DNA of 64,000 nucleotides from Sporocytophaga myxococcoides (GCF_000775915.1 NZ_BBLT01000005.1:372001-436000), one strand, 5' to 3'; counted from the first letter of the stretch, positions 1-7,639 are shown. Numbers and translations: made by a program. The notes: generated by a model from the letters alone, not told the origin.

Positions 1-542
1 ATCTTTCTACCGGAGCAGTTATATATACTGAAAATCTGTGGGTAGGTTTTGCTGCAAACCATATCAATACTCCCAATCAATCATTTGTAAATGGAAATGC
101 ACCTCTTCCTGCAAAATATTCCTTTACTGCAGGCTATCAGATAAACTTTAGTAGAAGACCTGATAAATCAACATTGCAGGAAGAAAAGCAGATAAGTCTG
201 ATTCCTACTGTTCATTATAAGTTTCAGGGGAAATCGGATCAGACCGATCTTGGTGTTTATGGGGTTTATGATCAATTGATTGCTGGTTTCTGGTACAGAG
301 GTATTCCGGGTTTAAAGCGTTATAAAAAGGGAGTTCAGAATAATGAGTCCATTGTCGGATTGGTAGGGTGGAAGTATAATAACCTTGCGATTACCTATAG
401 TTACGATTTTATCGTTTCAAGGCTTGCTCCTGCAAGAAGTGGTGGAGCTCATGAAATTAATCTGACTTATATCTTTAATAAAAGGAAAAAAATCAAACCT
501 ATGAGGAGAATGCCTTGTCCTCATTTCTATAAAAGTTTTTAA
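1..542 (+). CDS. PorP/SprF-like T9SS membrane protein, C-terminal part
   Basis: The reading frame is open from base 3 to the stop at 540-542, so the gene begins before the window. The visible ~180 residues have alternating beta-strand patterns of an outer-membrane protein, including a TENLWVGFAANHI stretch and a basic end, typical of PorP/SprF proteins of the type IX secretion/gliding machinery. Members of this family sit in the outer membrane and work with OmpA-like PorE proteins; a PorE-like gene lies 600 bases downstream. The stop overlaps the stop of the convergent lipoprotein gene by four bases. Family assignment is from recognition of the tail only. Confidence 0.75.
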   Translation, partial: LSTGAVIYTENLWVGFAANHINTPNQSFVNGNAPLPAKYSFTAGYQINFSRRPDKSTLQEEKQISLIPTVHYKFQGKSDQTDLGVYGVYDQLIAGFWYRGIPGLKRYKKGVQNNESIVGLVGWKYNNLAITYSYDFIVSRLAPARSGGAHEINLTYIFNKRKKIKPMRRMPCPHFYKSF

Positions 543-847
543 TAAATATAAAATTTGAACTGACCGGAAGGTTTGTGTTTCCTCTTTACTTTGCTGGTGT
601 TGGCATTTAGCTCTGCAAGTTGTTCGTTTTGTTTCTGACGACTTTTCTCAGCCATTCTTTGATTGGCCTTTCTGTTCTTTCTGTTTTTTTCAATTACTTC
701 CTGAGCGGTTCTCTGGTGATAACCTTTGAGTTGTTCCTTTTCAGCATCATTCATATTATACATCTTTCCTGTCAGGCAGGAGCTTAGAGTAATACAAATT
801 AATACAGCTATGAATTTATTAGGGAATATATGATTTAGAACAGTCAC
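539..847 (-). CDS. small basic lipoprotein, hypothetical
   Basis: A 102-residue protein with an N-terminal hydrophobic segment ending in a clear lipobox (LSSC, Cys24), so it is probably a lipoprotein. The mature part is a highly charged Lys/Arg/Glu/Gln-rich helix (residues ~35-90) that could form a coiled coil, and the end returns to beta-like FKFYIY. No known family is recognised. It converges with the PorP-like gene (four-base overlap of stops) and is divergent from the PorE-like gene, so a link with type IX secretion is possible by position only. Confidence 0.65.
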   Translation of the reverse strand: MTVLNHIFPNKFIAVLICITLSSCLTGKMYNMNDAEKEQLKGYHQRTAQEVIEKNRKNRKANQRMAEKSRQKQNEQLAELNANTSKVKRKHKPSGQFKFYIY

Positions 848-1148
848 TATAGGGAATAGTTTTGGTTAATTATTTTATTGACAATTATTTGTTACCAAAA
901 TTTCAACGTTCAAACATACCATGTCTTACAGGTAATTTTATTTTCGGGAGAATGAGTTCTTCAAAAATAATCTATTTTTTGAAATTGCCATCTATTTTTA
1001 TCTCTACATATAAAAAACGTCACTTTTTCATATGCCAGCCGTACAAACGTGATATTTTGAATTACTGTAAAGATTAAAAAGTAACCAGAATGTCCGGAAA
1101 AACCCGGAATTTGTACGTTTAGACACTAAATTTTAAATAATATCCTAT
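848..1148. other. divergent intergenic region
   Basis: About 300 bases between the small lipoprotein (minus) and the PorE-like gene (plus). The 71-codon frame at 862-1077 has no coding character and is not called. A TACGTTTA element at 1117-1124 is one base off the Bacteroidota -7 consensus TAnnTTTG, but no convincing -33 element was found. Nothing else is visible. Confidence 0.4.
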
Positions 1149-3065
1149 ATGACCTTTTTTTTGAGAGGGGCCCTCATTATGATTGCAATGACTTCCGCAA
1201 TAGCTGCATATTCACAGAATAATTCAAAAGCTGCCAGAAAATATACTGACAAAGCCTTAGAGTATTTCAAAGCAGAAGATTATGAAACGGCCCTCACGTA
1301 TTTTTTAAAATCAGATAGCCTTGATGGAAATGATCAAGATGTTTCTTATTTAATCAGCCTTTCTTTTTTCAGATCTGATCAAAAGCTAAAAGCATTACCT
1401 TTTTTATTGAAAGCTAAAGCAGGAGGAATCAAAGAGCCTGAGTTAGAGCTTTATCTTGGAGAAGCTTATCATCTGTCACATAAGTTTGATAAAGCAATAG
1501 AACACCTTACTTTATATAGATCTACACTGCGCTCTTCTGAAAAGGAAACAGTTAAAGAAGTAAATGATTTGATACAAAATTGCAAAAATGGAATAGAATT
1601 GGTGAAAACTCCAGTGGAGGTTAAAATCAAAAATCTTGGGAATGTCATTAACAGTGCATTTCCGGACTATATGCCTGCTTTGTCTGCAGATGAGTCTTTG
1701 CTGATTTTTACATCAAGGAGGGATAATAGTACCGGAGGGCTTAAAATTAATAACTTGTATTTTGAGGATATATATATATCTACTAAAAAAGATGATAAAT
1801 GGTCAACTCCCGAAAAGCTAGGCAATGGCATTAATACTCCATCTCACGATGCATGTGTTGGAATTTCACCAGACGGACAGCAGATTTTTATTTATAAAGA
1901 TGGAGGAGAGTATTTCGGGGATTTATTTGTAAGTACCTTATCCGGTAAGACCTGGTCTATACCTAAAAGCCTTGGGCCTAATATCAATACTCGTTCCTGG
2001 GAACCTTGTGCTACCATTACCGCAGATCAGAACGTCCTGTTCTTTGTCAGTAATAAAAAAGGGGGAATTGGTGGAACTGATATATATATGAGCAAACGCC
2101 AGCCAAATGGAGAATTTGGTCCTGCTACTATTCTGAGTACAGAAATTAACACTTCGAAAGATGAGTTTTCTCCGTTTATTCACCCCGATGGGAAGACTCT
2201 TTATTTCAGTTCCAAAGGACATAACAGTATGGGGGGATATGATATTTTCTCCTGCACTATAAATACCGAAACAGGGCAGGTCATCTCTAAACCTGTAAAC
2301 CTTGGTTATCCCATTAATACTGCTGATGATGAGGTTTATTTTTCATGGTCTGCTGATAACAGGAGAGCTTATTTTTCTTCGGAAAGGTCAGGAGGGGTAG
2401 GTGAAAAAGATTTATATGTGCTTGAAAGACCTAAAGCGGAAGCCTCCCTTGTAATGTTAAAAGGAACAATTAAAGGATGTGATAATAAGAAACCTGTTAC
2501 AGCAAGTATTATAGTGACAGATATTGCAACAGGAAAGGAAATTGGAAAATATTCATCCAACAGCAGTACTGGTAAATATATAGTTATTCTGCCTGCTGGA
2601 AAAAACTATGGTATTACAGTTGAAGCTCCTGGCTATGTGTTTTATTCAAAGAACATAGATATCCCATCCCTTGATCATTATAAAGAAATTGATGATGAAA
2701 TATGTATGGAGGGATTGAAGAAAGGTACTGTATTTGTACTTCGAAATGTCTTTTTTGATGTCAATAAAGCTACTCTGAGACAAGAGTCAGAGTCTGAATT
2801 GGAAAGGGTTCACGAGATACTGACATCTAACCCTTCTATTAAAATGCTTATATCTGGTCATACCGACAGTGATGGTAATGATGAATATAACCTTAAGTTG
2901 TCTGAAAACCGAGCTCATGCTGTTAAAGATTATTTGATTAACAAAGGTGTTTCTGCAGAAAGACTGTCCTATAAAGGTTATGGAGAAACAAAGCCGGTTG
3001 CACCTAATGATTCTCCTGATAATAAACAGCTGAACAGAAGAACAGAAATTGAGATTGTAGAATAA
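1149..3065 (+). CDS. PorE-like TPR / PD40 propeller / CRD / OmpA protein
   Basis: A 638-residue secreted protein with signal peptide (residues ~1-22, ending AYSQ). Domain order: TPR helices (~25-150), a WD40-like PD40 beta-propeller with repeated DGKxxYFSSxxxxxxGGxDI units (~165-425), a carboxypeptidase-regulatory-like domain (~435-515), and a C-terminal OmpA peptidoglycan-binding domain (~525-638, with ISGHTDSDGNDEYN and LSENRAHAVKDYL). This TPR-WD40-CRD-OmpA order is that of PorE, the protein that tethers the type IX secretion machinery to peptidoglycan; PorE is a lipoprotein in Porphyromonas, but no lipobox cysteine is seen here. The nearby PorP-like gene fits. Other OmpA/PD40 proteins share the same domains, so exact orthology is inferred. 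Confidence 0.8.
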   Translation: MTFFLRGALIMIAMTSAIAAYSQNNSKAARKYTDKALEYFKAEDYETALTYFLKSDSLDGNDQDVSYLISLSFFRSDQKLKALPFLLKAKAGGIKEPELELYLGEAYHLSHKFDKAIEHLTLYRSTLRSSEKETVKEVNDLIQNCKNGIELVKTPVEVKIKNLGNVINSAFPDYMPALSADESLLIFTSRRDNSTGGLKINNLYFEDIYISTKKDDKWSTPEKLGNGINTPSHDACVGISPDGQQIFIYKDGGEYFGDLFVSTLSGKTWSIPKSLGPNINTRSWEPCATITADQNVLFFVSNKKGGIGGTDIYMSKRQPNGEFGPATILSTEINTSKDEFSPFIHPDGKTLYFSSKGHNSMGGYDIFSCTINTETGQVISKPVNLGYPINTADDEVYFSWSADNRRAYFSSERSGGVGEKDLYVLERPKAEASLVMLKGTIKGCDNKKPVTASIIVTDIATGKEIGKYSSNSSTGKYIVILPAGKNYGITVEAPGYVFYSKNIDIPSLDHYKEIDDEICMEGLKKGTVFVLRNVFFDVNKATLRQESESELERVHEILTSNPSIKMLISGHTDSDGNDEYNLKLSENRAHAVKDYLINKGVSAERLSYKGYGETKPVAPNDSPDNKQLNRRTEIEIVE

Positions 3066-3268
3066 CAAATCTGTTACCTTCATTTAATAAGTTGATGAGC
3101 ATAAAAGGAGAGGAAACAGTAGGTTAATCCTTCAATTAAATTTTCTGGTTACCAGGAGATCAAAACCGGCAGGATAATTATTAACTGGGGGCTCTTTAAT
3201 TTACAATTTAATCAGCTTCCAATTTAATTATTGATTTGTATTAAGAGAATGTTTCAGCTTATAAAAAT

Positions 3269-3299
3269 AAAAAGCACAGAATGTTTTTCTGTGCTTTTT
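3269..3299. terminator. intrinsic terminator, likely bidirectional
   Basis: A stem of about 12 pairs (aaaaagcacaga with tctgtgcttttt) around an AT-rich loop, with A-runs on the left and T-runs on the right so that it can work on both strands. It ends 24 bases past the stop of the minus-strand gene at 3323-3523 and about 200 bases past the PorE-like gene. Confidence 0.75.
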
Positions 3300-3322
3300 A
3301 TTTTTAAAAACTCTTATATAAT

Positions 3323-3523
3323 TTAATTATAAGAGAGATAGTTAAGGTTCTTAAAATTCTTAATTATTTCAGGAAATTTTTCTCCATAATTAAATTCAAC
3401 CCATTTCTCAAGTTGAAGAGTTTCCTGTGGACTTAAGAGGTTAATTGATTTATTAAGTTCTTTTTCAAAAAGGCTTTTGTCGAAACTGACTTTTTCTAAT
3501 ATGTGAATACTGTATTCTAACAT
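3323..3523 (-). CDS. 66-residue conserved-looking hypothetical protein
   Basis: A small soluble, mainly helical protein with an acidic/amphipathic pattern (FDKSLFEKELNKSI, LSPQETLQLEKWVEF). Similar short proteins with an N-terminal MLEYxxxILEKVSFD start are, to my recollection, common in Bacteroidota, but no function is known. It has its own terminator just downstream at 3269-3299. The ATG at 3521-3523 is the only plausible start. Confidence 0.6.
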   Translation of the reverse strand: MLEYSIHILEKVSFDKSLFEKELNKSINLLSPQETLQLEKWVEFNYGEKFPEIIKNFKNLNYLSYN

Positions 3524-3617
3524 GGCTATTAATTTTTTATAACTGATTTAAAGCTGAAAACGGAAACAGAAAAAATAGGTTTGATATAACTTATTAATTT
3601 TTAATTAATACCACAAA

Positions 3618-3645
3618 AAAAGATAGTCTTACAGGACTATCTTTT
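3618..3645 (-). terminator. intrinsic terminator for the helical-repeat gene
   Basis: An 11-pair stem (aaaagatagtc / gactatctttt) with a short loop, followed on the minus strand by a run of T (A-run at 3615-3621 on the plus strand). It lies ~145 bases past the stop of the minus-strand gene 3791-4291. Confidence 0.7.
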
Positions 3646-3790
3646 GTTTATCAATCCAAGAACGAGGTCCATTCCTTCCTCTATTTTCCCTATCTCACCG
3701 CTTCAACCCCGTTGTTATATACTTAACATATTAAAATTTCATATTGTTTGAAACCCTCGAAAGAAATAAAAAAAAGGCTAGTAAAATCTT

Positions 3791-4291
3791 TTATTTTAAT
3801 ATTTTATGTGCTCTAGATTTAAAAGCCGGACTAGAAAAAGGTAACTGGTCTTGTAAGATGATTTTTAATTCTTTCATCAAATCTTCTTCTTTAGCAGATA
3901 AATTATAAGCAACTGTCATCGCAAAAGCTTTTATCGCCACTGGAACTTTAGGAGTAATTAAATAGTCAAAACAAATATCCAGTAATTCACCCTGAAGAGA
4001 AACTGGTATTTCCATAAATTGAAAAATGCGCAAACTATTCCGTTTTACCGAATCATGCGCATTTTTCTTTAGATTTTTGACCATCCTTTTTATATATGGT
4101 TTTATCAGATAAGGATGTTCTTCTGCAATGGTGCTTACAGCCCAAGATGCTCTTTGAACTAATCTTGTTTCTGCGGTAAAGAAAATCGTCATTAGTTCAT
4201 CAAAACATTCCTGGTCATTGCTTATGTACTTGCAAATTTTATTGATTTGAGCTTTGGAATGTTCTTTTAATAATTCTTTTCTGATATCCAT
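3791..4291 (-). CDS. HEAT-like helical-repeat hypothetical protein
   Basis: A 166-residue, all-helical soluble protein without signal peptide. Repeating helix pairs (ETRLVQRASWAVSTIAEEHP, KRNSLRIFQFMEIP, PVAIKAFAMTVAYNL) look like HEAT or armadillo-type repeats, with the buried alanines and the conserved Arg/Trp of such folds. Proteins of this kind usually act as protein-binding scaffolds, but no partner is visible. It is probably transcribed alone or together with the upstream small GNAT-like gene at 4372-4671, and a terminator lies downstream at 3618-3645. Confidence 0.65.
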   Translation of the reverse strand: MDIRKELLKEHSKAQINKICKYISNDQECFDELMTIFFTAETRLVQRASWAVSTIAEEHPYLIKPYIKRMVKNLKKNAHDSVKRNSLRIFQFMEIPVSLQGELLDICFDYLITPKVPVAIKAFAMTVAYNLSAKEEDLMKELKIILQDQLPFSSPAFKSRAHKILK

Positions 4292-4371
4292 AATATAGAA
4301 TAAAACAAAGCTTAAAACTTTGTTTCTGCAATTTATGGTAATGAAATCAGAGTATTATTAATTCTCCCGGA

Positions 4372-4671
4372 CTATTTTATGACATAGTTTAACAGATAAT
4401 CAATTTCCTTTTTTCTGTCAATAAAATCCCTTACATCAAAGCAGGATCCGCTCTCAAAAAGTTTTATGTTGTTATTTTTCATGTAGTTAAGTGCATGTTC
4501 AATAATAGATTCACGCACATTAATTTCTTTAAGGTTCGTAATGATCCTTGATATGTAATTACACGTGAATTCCCATAGGTCATCATTCACCACATTGTAT
4601 TCAAGGAAATATTCTTTATCATCTATAAAAGTATAGAATTTCCTCTCTATGCTATCATGCAGGATATTCAT
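4372..4671 (-). CDS. small GNAT-like protein (PF14542-like), degenerate
   Basis: A 99-residue protein resembling single-domain YjdJ-type GNAT acetyltransferases (Acetyltransf_CG): an N-terminal strand pair (HDSIERKFYTFIDDKEYFLEYNVV), then a helix (ESIIEHALNYMKNNNIKLF) and the family end with SCFDVRDFIDR, matching the usual CxFVxxYIxR pattern. The acetyl-CoA binding loop, normally RGxGxG/A, is replaced by INVRES, so catalysis is doubtful. It may be a binding protein or a decayed enzyme. The family assignment is from pattern only. Confidence 0.5.
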   Translation of the reverse strand: MNILHDSIERKFYTFIDDKEYFLEYNVVNDDLWEFTCNYISRIITNLKEINVRESIIEHALNYMKNNNIKLFESGSCFDVRDFIDRKKEIDYLLNYVIK

Positions 4672-4787
4672 AAGCTTCGGGGTTTTATTTTATAACAGTT
4701 GCAGATTTAAAATCGTGCGGTATAACGCAAAGGTTTATTCTTTTAATGGAAGATTTATACATAAGGCTGTGATTCTAAGGGATAAAA

Positions 4788-4811
4788 AAAGGTCCCGAAA
4801 ATAGGACCTTT
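4788..4811 (-). terminator. terminator of the EamA gene
   Basis: Stem aaaggtcc / ggaccttt with an eight-base loop, followed on the minus strand by a T-run (A-run 4784-4790 on the plus strand). It is nine bases past the EamA stop codon. Confidence 0.8.
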
Positions 4812-4819
4812 AAAAGGTG

Positions 4820-5746
4820 TTACTGTTTTAATATCTTTTTAGGTCTTCCGCTAAGCCAGATAACCATTACTGCAATAATTATAAGACCTCCGGCAAACAT
4901 AGTCTGAGTGGTAAGTTTTTCATTGCCGACAAAAACACCTAAAATCACCGCTATAACAGGATTAACGTATGCATAAGTTGATACTTGTGAAGGATGTGCC
5001 ACTTTAAGTAAATAGGCATAGGCAGTAAAGCCTATTAATGATCCAAATATGATAAGATAAACAAACGCCCATAAAGATTTAGAGCTTACGGAATGAAGAT
5101 CGATATTAGTAAACTCTCCGCTGAAATATGAAATAATCAGCAATATTATTCCTCCGGAAAGCATCTGTAACCCTGTTGCTACTAAAGGAGAAGATGGAAA
5201 TTTTGCTTTAGTACCGTATATAGAACCGAATGCCCATGCAAGTGTAGAAATTAATATTGCTAAAATACTTAATGAATCAGCTTTAATAAGATCCTTACCT
5301 GCTCCTGTACCGGTCATAAATACCATACCGCCGAGTCCGGTCAGGATGCCGACCCAAGTTAGCAGGTTAGGTTTATTTTCTGTTTTAAACATCCATAATA
5401 AAAGGACTATCCACACAGGTTCTATGGTAATCAAAAGCGCGGCTACAGAAGATGGTATTCTTAGTTCAGCCCATACCAGGCCTCCATTCCCTAATACCAA
5501 TAATAGAAATCCTGCAATAGTGGATGTTTTTATTTCTTTAATATCAGGAACAGGCGCTCCCTTTAATCTTCCTGTCAGATATAATATTAATCCTGCAGCA
5601 AGAAATCGGGTACCTGCCATGAAAAAAGGAGGAAAACTTTCAATTGCATAGCGTATGCCCAGGTATGTAGATCCCCATATTATATAAACGGCGGCAAAAG
5701 CTCCTATAAGAAGCCAGTCTGTTGTTTTTCTCTCTTCTTTTAACAT
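4820..5746 (-). CDS. EamA-family (DMT superfamily) exporter
   Basis: A 308-residue inner-membrane protein with about ten hydrophobic segments arranged as two EamA repeats (~15-145 and ~160-300). Conserved signatures are IWGSTYLGIRYAI in the first helix, FLAAGLILYL, and ASTLAWAFGSIYGTK plus SQVSTYAYVNPVIAVILG in the second half. The family exports metabolites and amino acids, substrate unknown here. The gene is alone between two terminators and is preceded by a structured leader with its own promoter (5828-6014), so expression is probably controlled by transcription attenuation. Confidence 0.9.
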   Translation of the reverse strand: MLKEERKTTDWLLIGAFAAVYIIWGSTYLGIRYAIESFPPFFMAGTRFLAAGLILYLTGRLKGAPVPDIKEIKTSTIAGFLLLVLGNGGLVWAELRIPSSVAALLITIEPVWIVLLLWMFKTENKPNLLTWVGILTGLGGMVFMTGTGAGKDLIKADSLSILAILISTLAWAFGSIYGTKAKFPSSPLVATGLQMLSGGIILLIISYFSGEFTNIDLHSVSSKSLWAFVYLIIFGSLIGFTAYAYLLKVAHPSQVSTYAYVNPVIAVILGVFVGNEKLTTQTMFAGGLIIIAVMVIWLSGRPKKILKQ

Positions 5747-5827
5747 ATTGTTATTTTTTAGAAGGCTTAATAACTACCAAATTTTCAGTTTAATTAGTTC
5801 CAGTTTGGTTTTGTGTATATACAAAAA

Positions 5828-5977
5828 AAAATCCCGGACAAAGCCCGGGATTTTCAATATCTGTATGGAATAAAACCTGTTTCTTTTAGCCAATACATAT
5901 CCCGGACCGGTCTCTGCAAGGGACCGCAATAATTGCCGTGATATGGGATTTAAGCGTTAGCACTAGTTTTTATGTTA
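5828..5977 (-). ncRNA. candidate attenuator/riboswitch leader of the EamA gene
   Basis: Read on the minus strand, a transcript starting near 5977 would contain two small hairpins (GCAATTATTGC at 5926-5936 and GGTCCCTTGCAGAGACC at 5909-5925) enclosed by CATATC/GATATG, then a linker and a strong terminator (5828-5854, 10-12 pairs, nine U). The plus-strand 9-mer ATCCCGGAC occurs both in the terminator (5831-5839) and beside the hairpins (5899-5907), so the upstream copy could pair with the other terminator arm (5843-5851) and block termination. The terminator lies 80 bases before the EamA start. I do not recognise a known riboswitch class. A free small RNA is the alternative. Confidence 0.55.
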
Positions 5978-5982
5978 TATAA

Positions 5983-6014
5983 CAAACATATGAAGATTTC
6001 ACTGATAAGACAAA
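5983..6014 (-). promoter_or_regulatory. Bacteroidota-type promoter for the EamA leader
   Basis: On the minus strand TATGTTTG (5983-5990) matches the -7 consensus TAnnTTTG and a TTG at 6011-6013 lies 20 bases upstream, the spacing expected for the -33 element. Transcription would begin near 5977, just before the structured leader. Confidence 0.6.
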
Positions 6015-6045
6015 GAAGAGATTTATTTTTTTTCAATTGTCTTAT

Positions 6046-6059
6046 TTGACATATGTCAA
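6046..6059. promoter_or_regulatory. perfect 14-base palindrome, candidate Crp/Fnr-type operator
   Basis: TTGACATATGTCAA is a perfect inverted repeat in the divergent region between the EamA leader and the sigma-factor gene. TTGAC-N4-GTCAA resembles sites of Crp/Fnr-family regulators (FNR/HcpR/Dnr-like). It is 32 bases upstream of the EamA -33 element and ~80 bases upstream of a -7 element facing the sigma gene. The regulator is unknown. Confidence 0.4.
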
Positions 6060-6140
6060 TTATAATTTTTAAAAAGATTTTTTAATTAGCAGAAGAAAAT
6101 TATTGTTCAGATAATTAAGTAATTAATGATGTTGTACAAA

Positions 6141-6148
6141 TAAGTTTG
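6141..6148 (+). promoter_or_regulatory. possible -7 element for the ECF sigma operon
   Basis: TAAGTTTG matches TAnnTTTG exactly and lies 77 bases before the sigma-factor start; no good -33 TTG occurs at the usual spacing, so a different sigma factor or activator may be involved. Confidence 0.35.
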
Positions 6149-6225
6149 ATCAGAAATTTTCAGGAAAATGAAAAAAATAAAATTTCTTTAAAATATTTTC
6201 TGAACTTATCCGTCACCACCCTTAA

Positions 6226-6801
6226 ATGGAATCTTTACCAATATATATGACCCAGATTCAGAAGGATAAAATAGAGCAGACTGTCCGCGAGGAGAGAAGT
6301 AAGCTGTTTAATTTTATCAGGAAGAGGGTGAAAGCGAAAGAGGATGCTGAGGATATTCTGCAGGATGTCTTTTTTCAACTTACTCAGGCTTCAGGAAGTA
6401 TAGATACCATTGACCAGATTACCTCCTGGCTATTCAGGGTGGCAAGAAACAAAATTACTGACCTTTACAGAAAGAAGAAACCGGAAACCTTCACAGACTA
6501 TAATGATACTGTGAAAGATAATGAAGGTTTATTTCTTGAAGACATTTTACCAGACCTGGGAAACTCTCCGGACGATGAATATTTCAAAAACCTGTTGTGG
6601 GAAGCAGTGCAAGAGGCTCTAGACGAGCTGCCTGCAGAGCAGAAAGAAGTCTTTATGATGCATGAGTTTGAAGACCAGAGTTTTAAGGATATGTCAGAGC
6701 TCACAGGAGAGCCGGTTAATACATTGATCAGTAGAAAAAGATATGCAGTGCTTCACTTAAGAAAGCGTTTGCAGGAATTTTATAAAGAAATTAAAAAATA
6801 A
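6226..6801 (+). CDS. ECF-family RNA polymerase sigma factor
   Basis: A 191-residue sigma-70 family protein with region 2 (residues ~25-90: FIRKRVKAKEDAEDILQDVFFQL, then SWLFRVARNKITDLYRKKK) and region 4 (~130-185: ALDELPAEQKEVFMMHEFEDQSF, TGEPVNTLISRKRYAVLHLRKRL). It lacks extra C-terminal domains. The ATG at 6226 or 6247 could be the start. It is followed after six bases by a small membrane protein gene and then by a third gene overlapping by four bases, so the three form an operon. A membrane protein downstream of an ECF factor is often its regulator, which is inferred here. Confidence 0.92.
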   Translation: MESLPIYMTQIQKDKIEQTVREERSKLFNFIRKRVKAKEDAEDILQDVFFQLTQASGSIDTIDQITSWLFRVARNKITDLYRKKKPETFTDYNDTVKDNEGLFLEDILPDLGNSPDDEYFKNLLWEAVQEALDELPAEQKEVFMMHEFEDQSFKDMSELTGEPVNTLISRKRYAVLHLRKRLQEFYKEIKK

Positions 6802-6807
6802 GGAGTT

Positions 6808-7176
6808 ATGGGTTTTTGTTTTAAAAAAGCGATCAAGTTTGTCATTCTTGGATTCCTGGCTGTAGCGCTGTTCGGATTCATTACAATGCAACTTTGGAAC
6901 TGGCTGATACCTGAATTATTCCACGGCCCTTCCATCAATATATATCAGGCATTAGGTTTATTTGTTCTTTCTAAAATTCTCTTTTCGGGATTTGGAAGGA
7001 GAGGTTGCGGTGGACCTCGGCATAATCTCTTCTGGAGAAAAAGATTTGAGCGTAAAATGGCAAAACTAAGTCCGGAAGAAAGGGAGAAATACATGCAAAA
7101 GTTTTCCCACTGCTGGGGCGGAAATCCTTTTGAAAATCATTGTCAGGGAGAAAATGAAAAAGGAAACAATGTATGA
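6808..7176 (+). CDS. small membrane protein of the ECF sigma operon
   Basis: A 122-residue protein with two membrane segments (residues ~8-30 and ~44-62, AIKFVILGFLAVALFGF and ALGLFVLSKILFSGF) and a cytoplasmic, charged C-terminus (RKRFERKMAKLSPEEREKYMQKF) that contains Cys/His-rich ends. Similar proteins with an LWNWLIPELF segment often follow ECF sigma factors in Bacteroidota, suggesting an anti-sigma or sensor role, but no known anti-sigma domain is seen. Its stop overlaps the next start (ATGA). Confidence 0.7.
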   Translation: MGFCFKKAIKFVILGFLAVALFGFITMQLWNWLIPELFHGPSINIYQALGLFVLSKILFSGFGRRGCGGPRHNLFWRKRFERKMAKLSPEEREKYMQKFSHCWGGNPFENHCQGENEKGNNV

Positions 7177-7430
7177 GAATAAGCAACTTTTTGATCGAAT
7201 ACAACCTGACAAAGACTGTTGATGGACACGATGAGTTTTCAGATGACAAGACAAAAGAAAAACGGATGGTTGTTTCTGTAACAAATAATCTCAGTGAAAT
7301 TTTTACGGATTTGTTGGACACTCATAGAAACGATAGTATTACAGGAATAGAAATAGTGTCAGTTGTCAATCTTATCGACAATCCCGGAATAAAAGGAATG
7401 AGCAATTATATTAACATTCCGGGCAATTAA
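7173..7430 (+). CDS. 85-residue hypothetical, end of sigma operon
   Basis: A small protein starting at an ATG that overlaps the stop of the preceding gene by four bases, which supports translational coupling. It has no membrane segment or signal peptide. It looks like an alpha/beta fragment (MVVSVTNNLSEIFTDLLDTHR, GIEIVSVVNLIDNPG). No family recognised. Its position in the operon suggests a role with the sigma factor or the membrane protein. Confidence 0.6.
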   Translation: MRISNFLIEYNLTKTVDGHDEFSDDKTKEKRMVVSVTNNLSEIFTDLLDTHRNDSITGIEIVSVVNLIDNPGIKGMSNYINIPGN

Positions 7431-7439
7431 TGATTATAA

Positions 7440-7516
7440 ATCAATGACCATTGGGATGTGCTGATTGATTATTTTATGTTGAATAGGTATCGGCAGATGG
7501 GATAATGGTCATTGAT
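7440..7516. repeat. 13-base inverted repeat with 51-base spacer
   Basis: ATCAATGACCATT (7440-7452) and AATGGTCATTGAT (7504-7516) are perfect reverse complements. They flank the space after the sigma operon. They could form a long stem-loop or be two operator half-sites. Confidence 0.5.
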
Positions 7517-7554
7517 ATTTTATTAAACTTTAGTAAGGTTAATGCTCTGTTTTC

Positions 7555-7583
7555 AATAGCCTCGCTCTTTATGGTGAGGCTAT
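7555..7583 (+). terminator. hairpin, probable terminator of the sigma operon
   Basis: A nine-pair stem AATAGCCTC / GAGGCTATT with an eleven-base loop, followed only by a short TTT. It lies ~125 bases past the third sigma-operon gene and argues that the thioesterase gene starts downstream of it rather than at an upstream GTG/ATG frame extension. Confidence 0.45.
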
Positions 7584-7639
7584 TTGAAAGTCAGATTCGT
7601 TTAAATCCTAAGGAAATTTTTAAAATCGATATAGATTTT

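Noticed and set aside
862-1077. 71-codon plus-strand frame
   Set aside because: Random-looking composition, sits in a promoter region between divergent genes, no family signal.
5828-5854. Plus-strand resemblance to the guanidine-I riboswitch end (GGACAAAGCCCGGGA)
   Set aside because: It is in the terminator stem and on the strand opposite to the EamA transcript; the rest of the ykkC consensus is absent.
7505-7639. Upstream extension of the thioesterase frame
   Set aside because: The extra 45 codons cross a hairpin and have no hotdog-family counterpart; the ATG at 7640 fits the family start.
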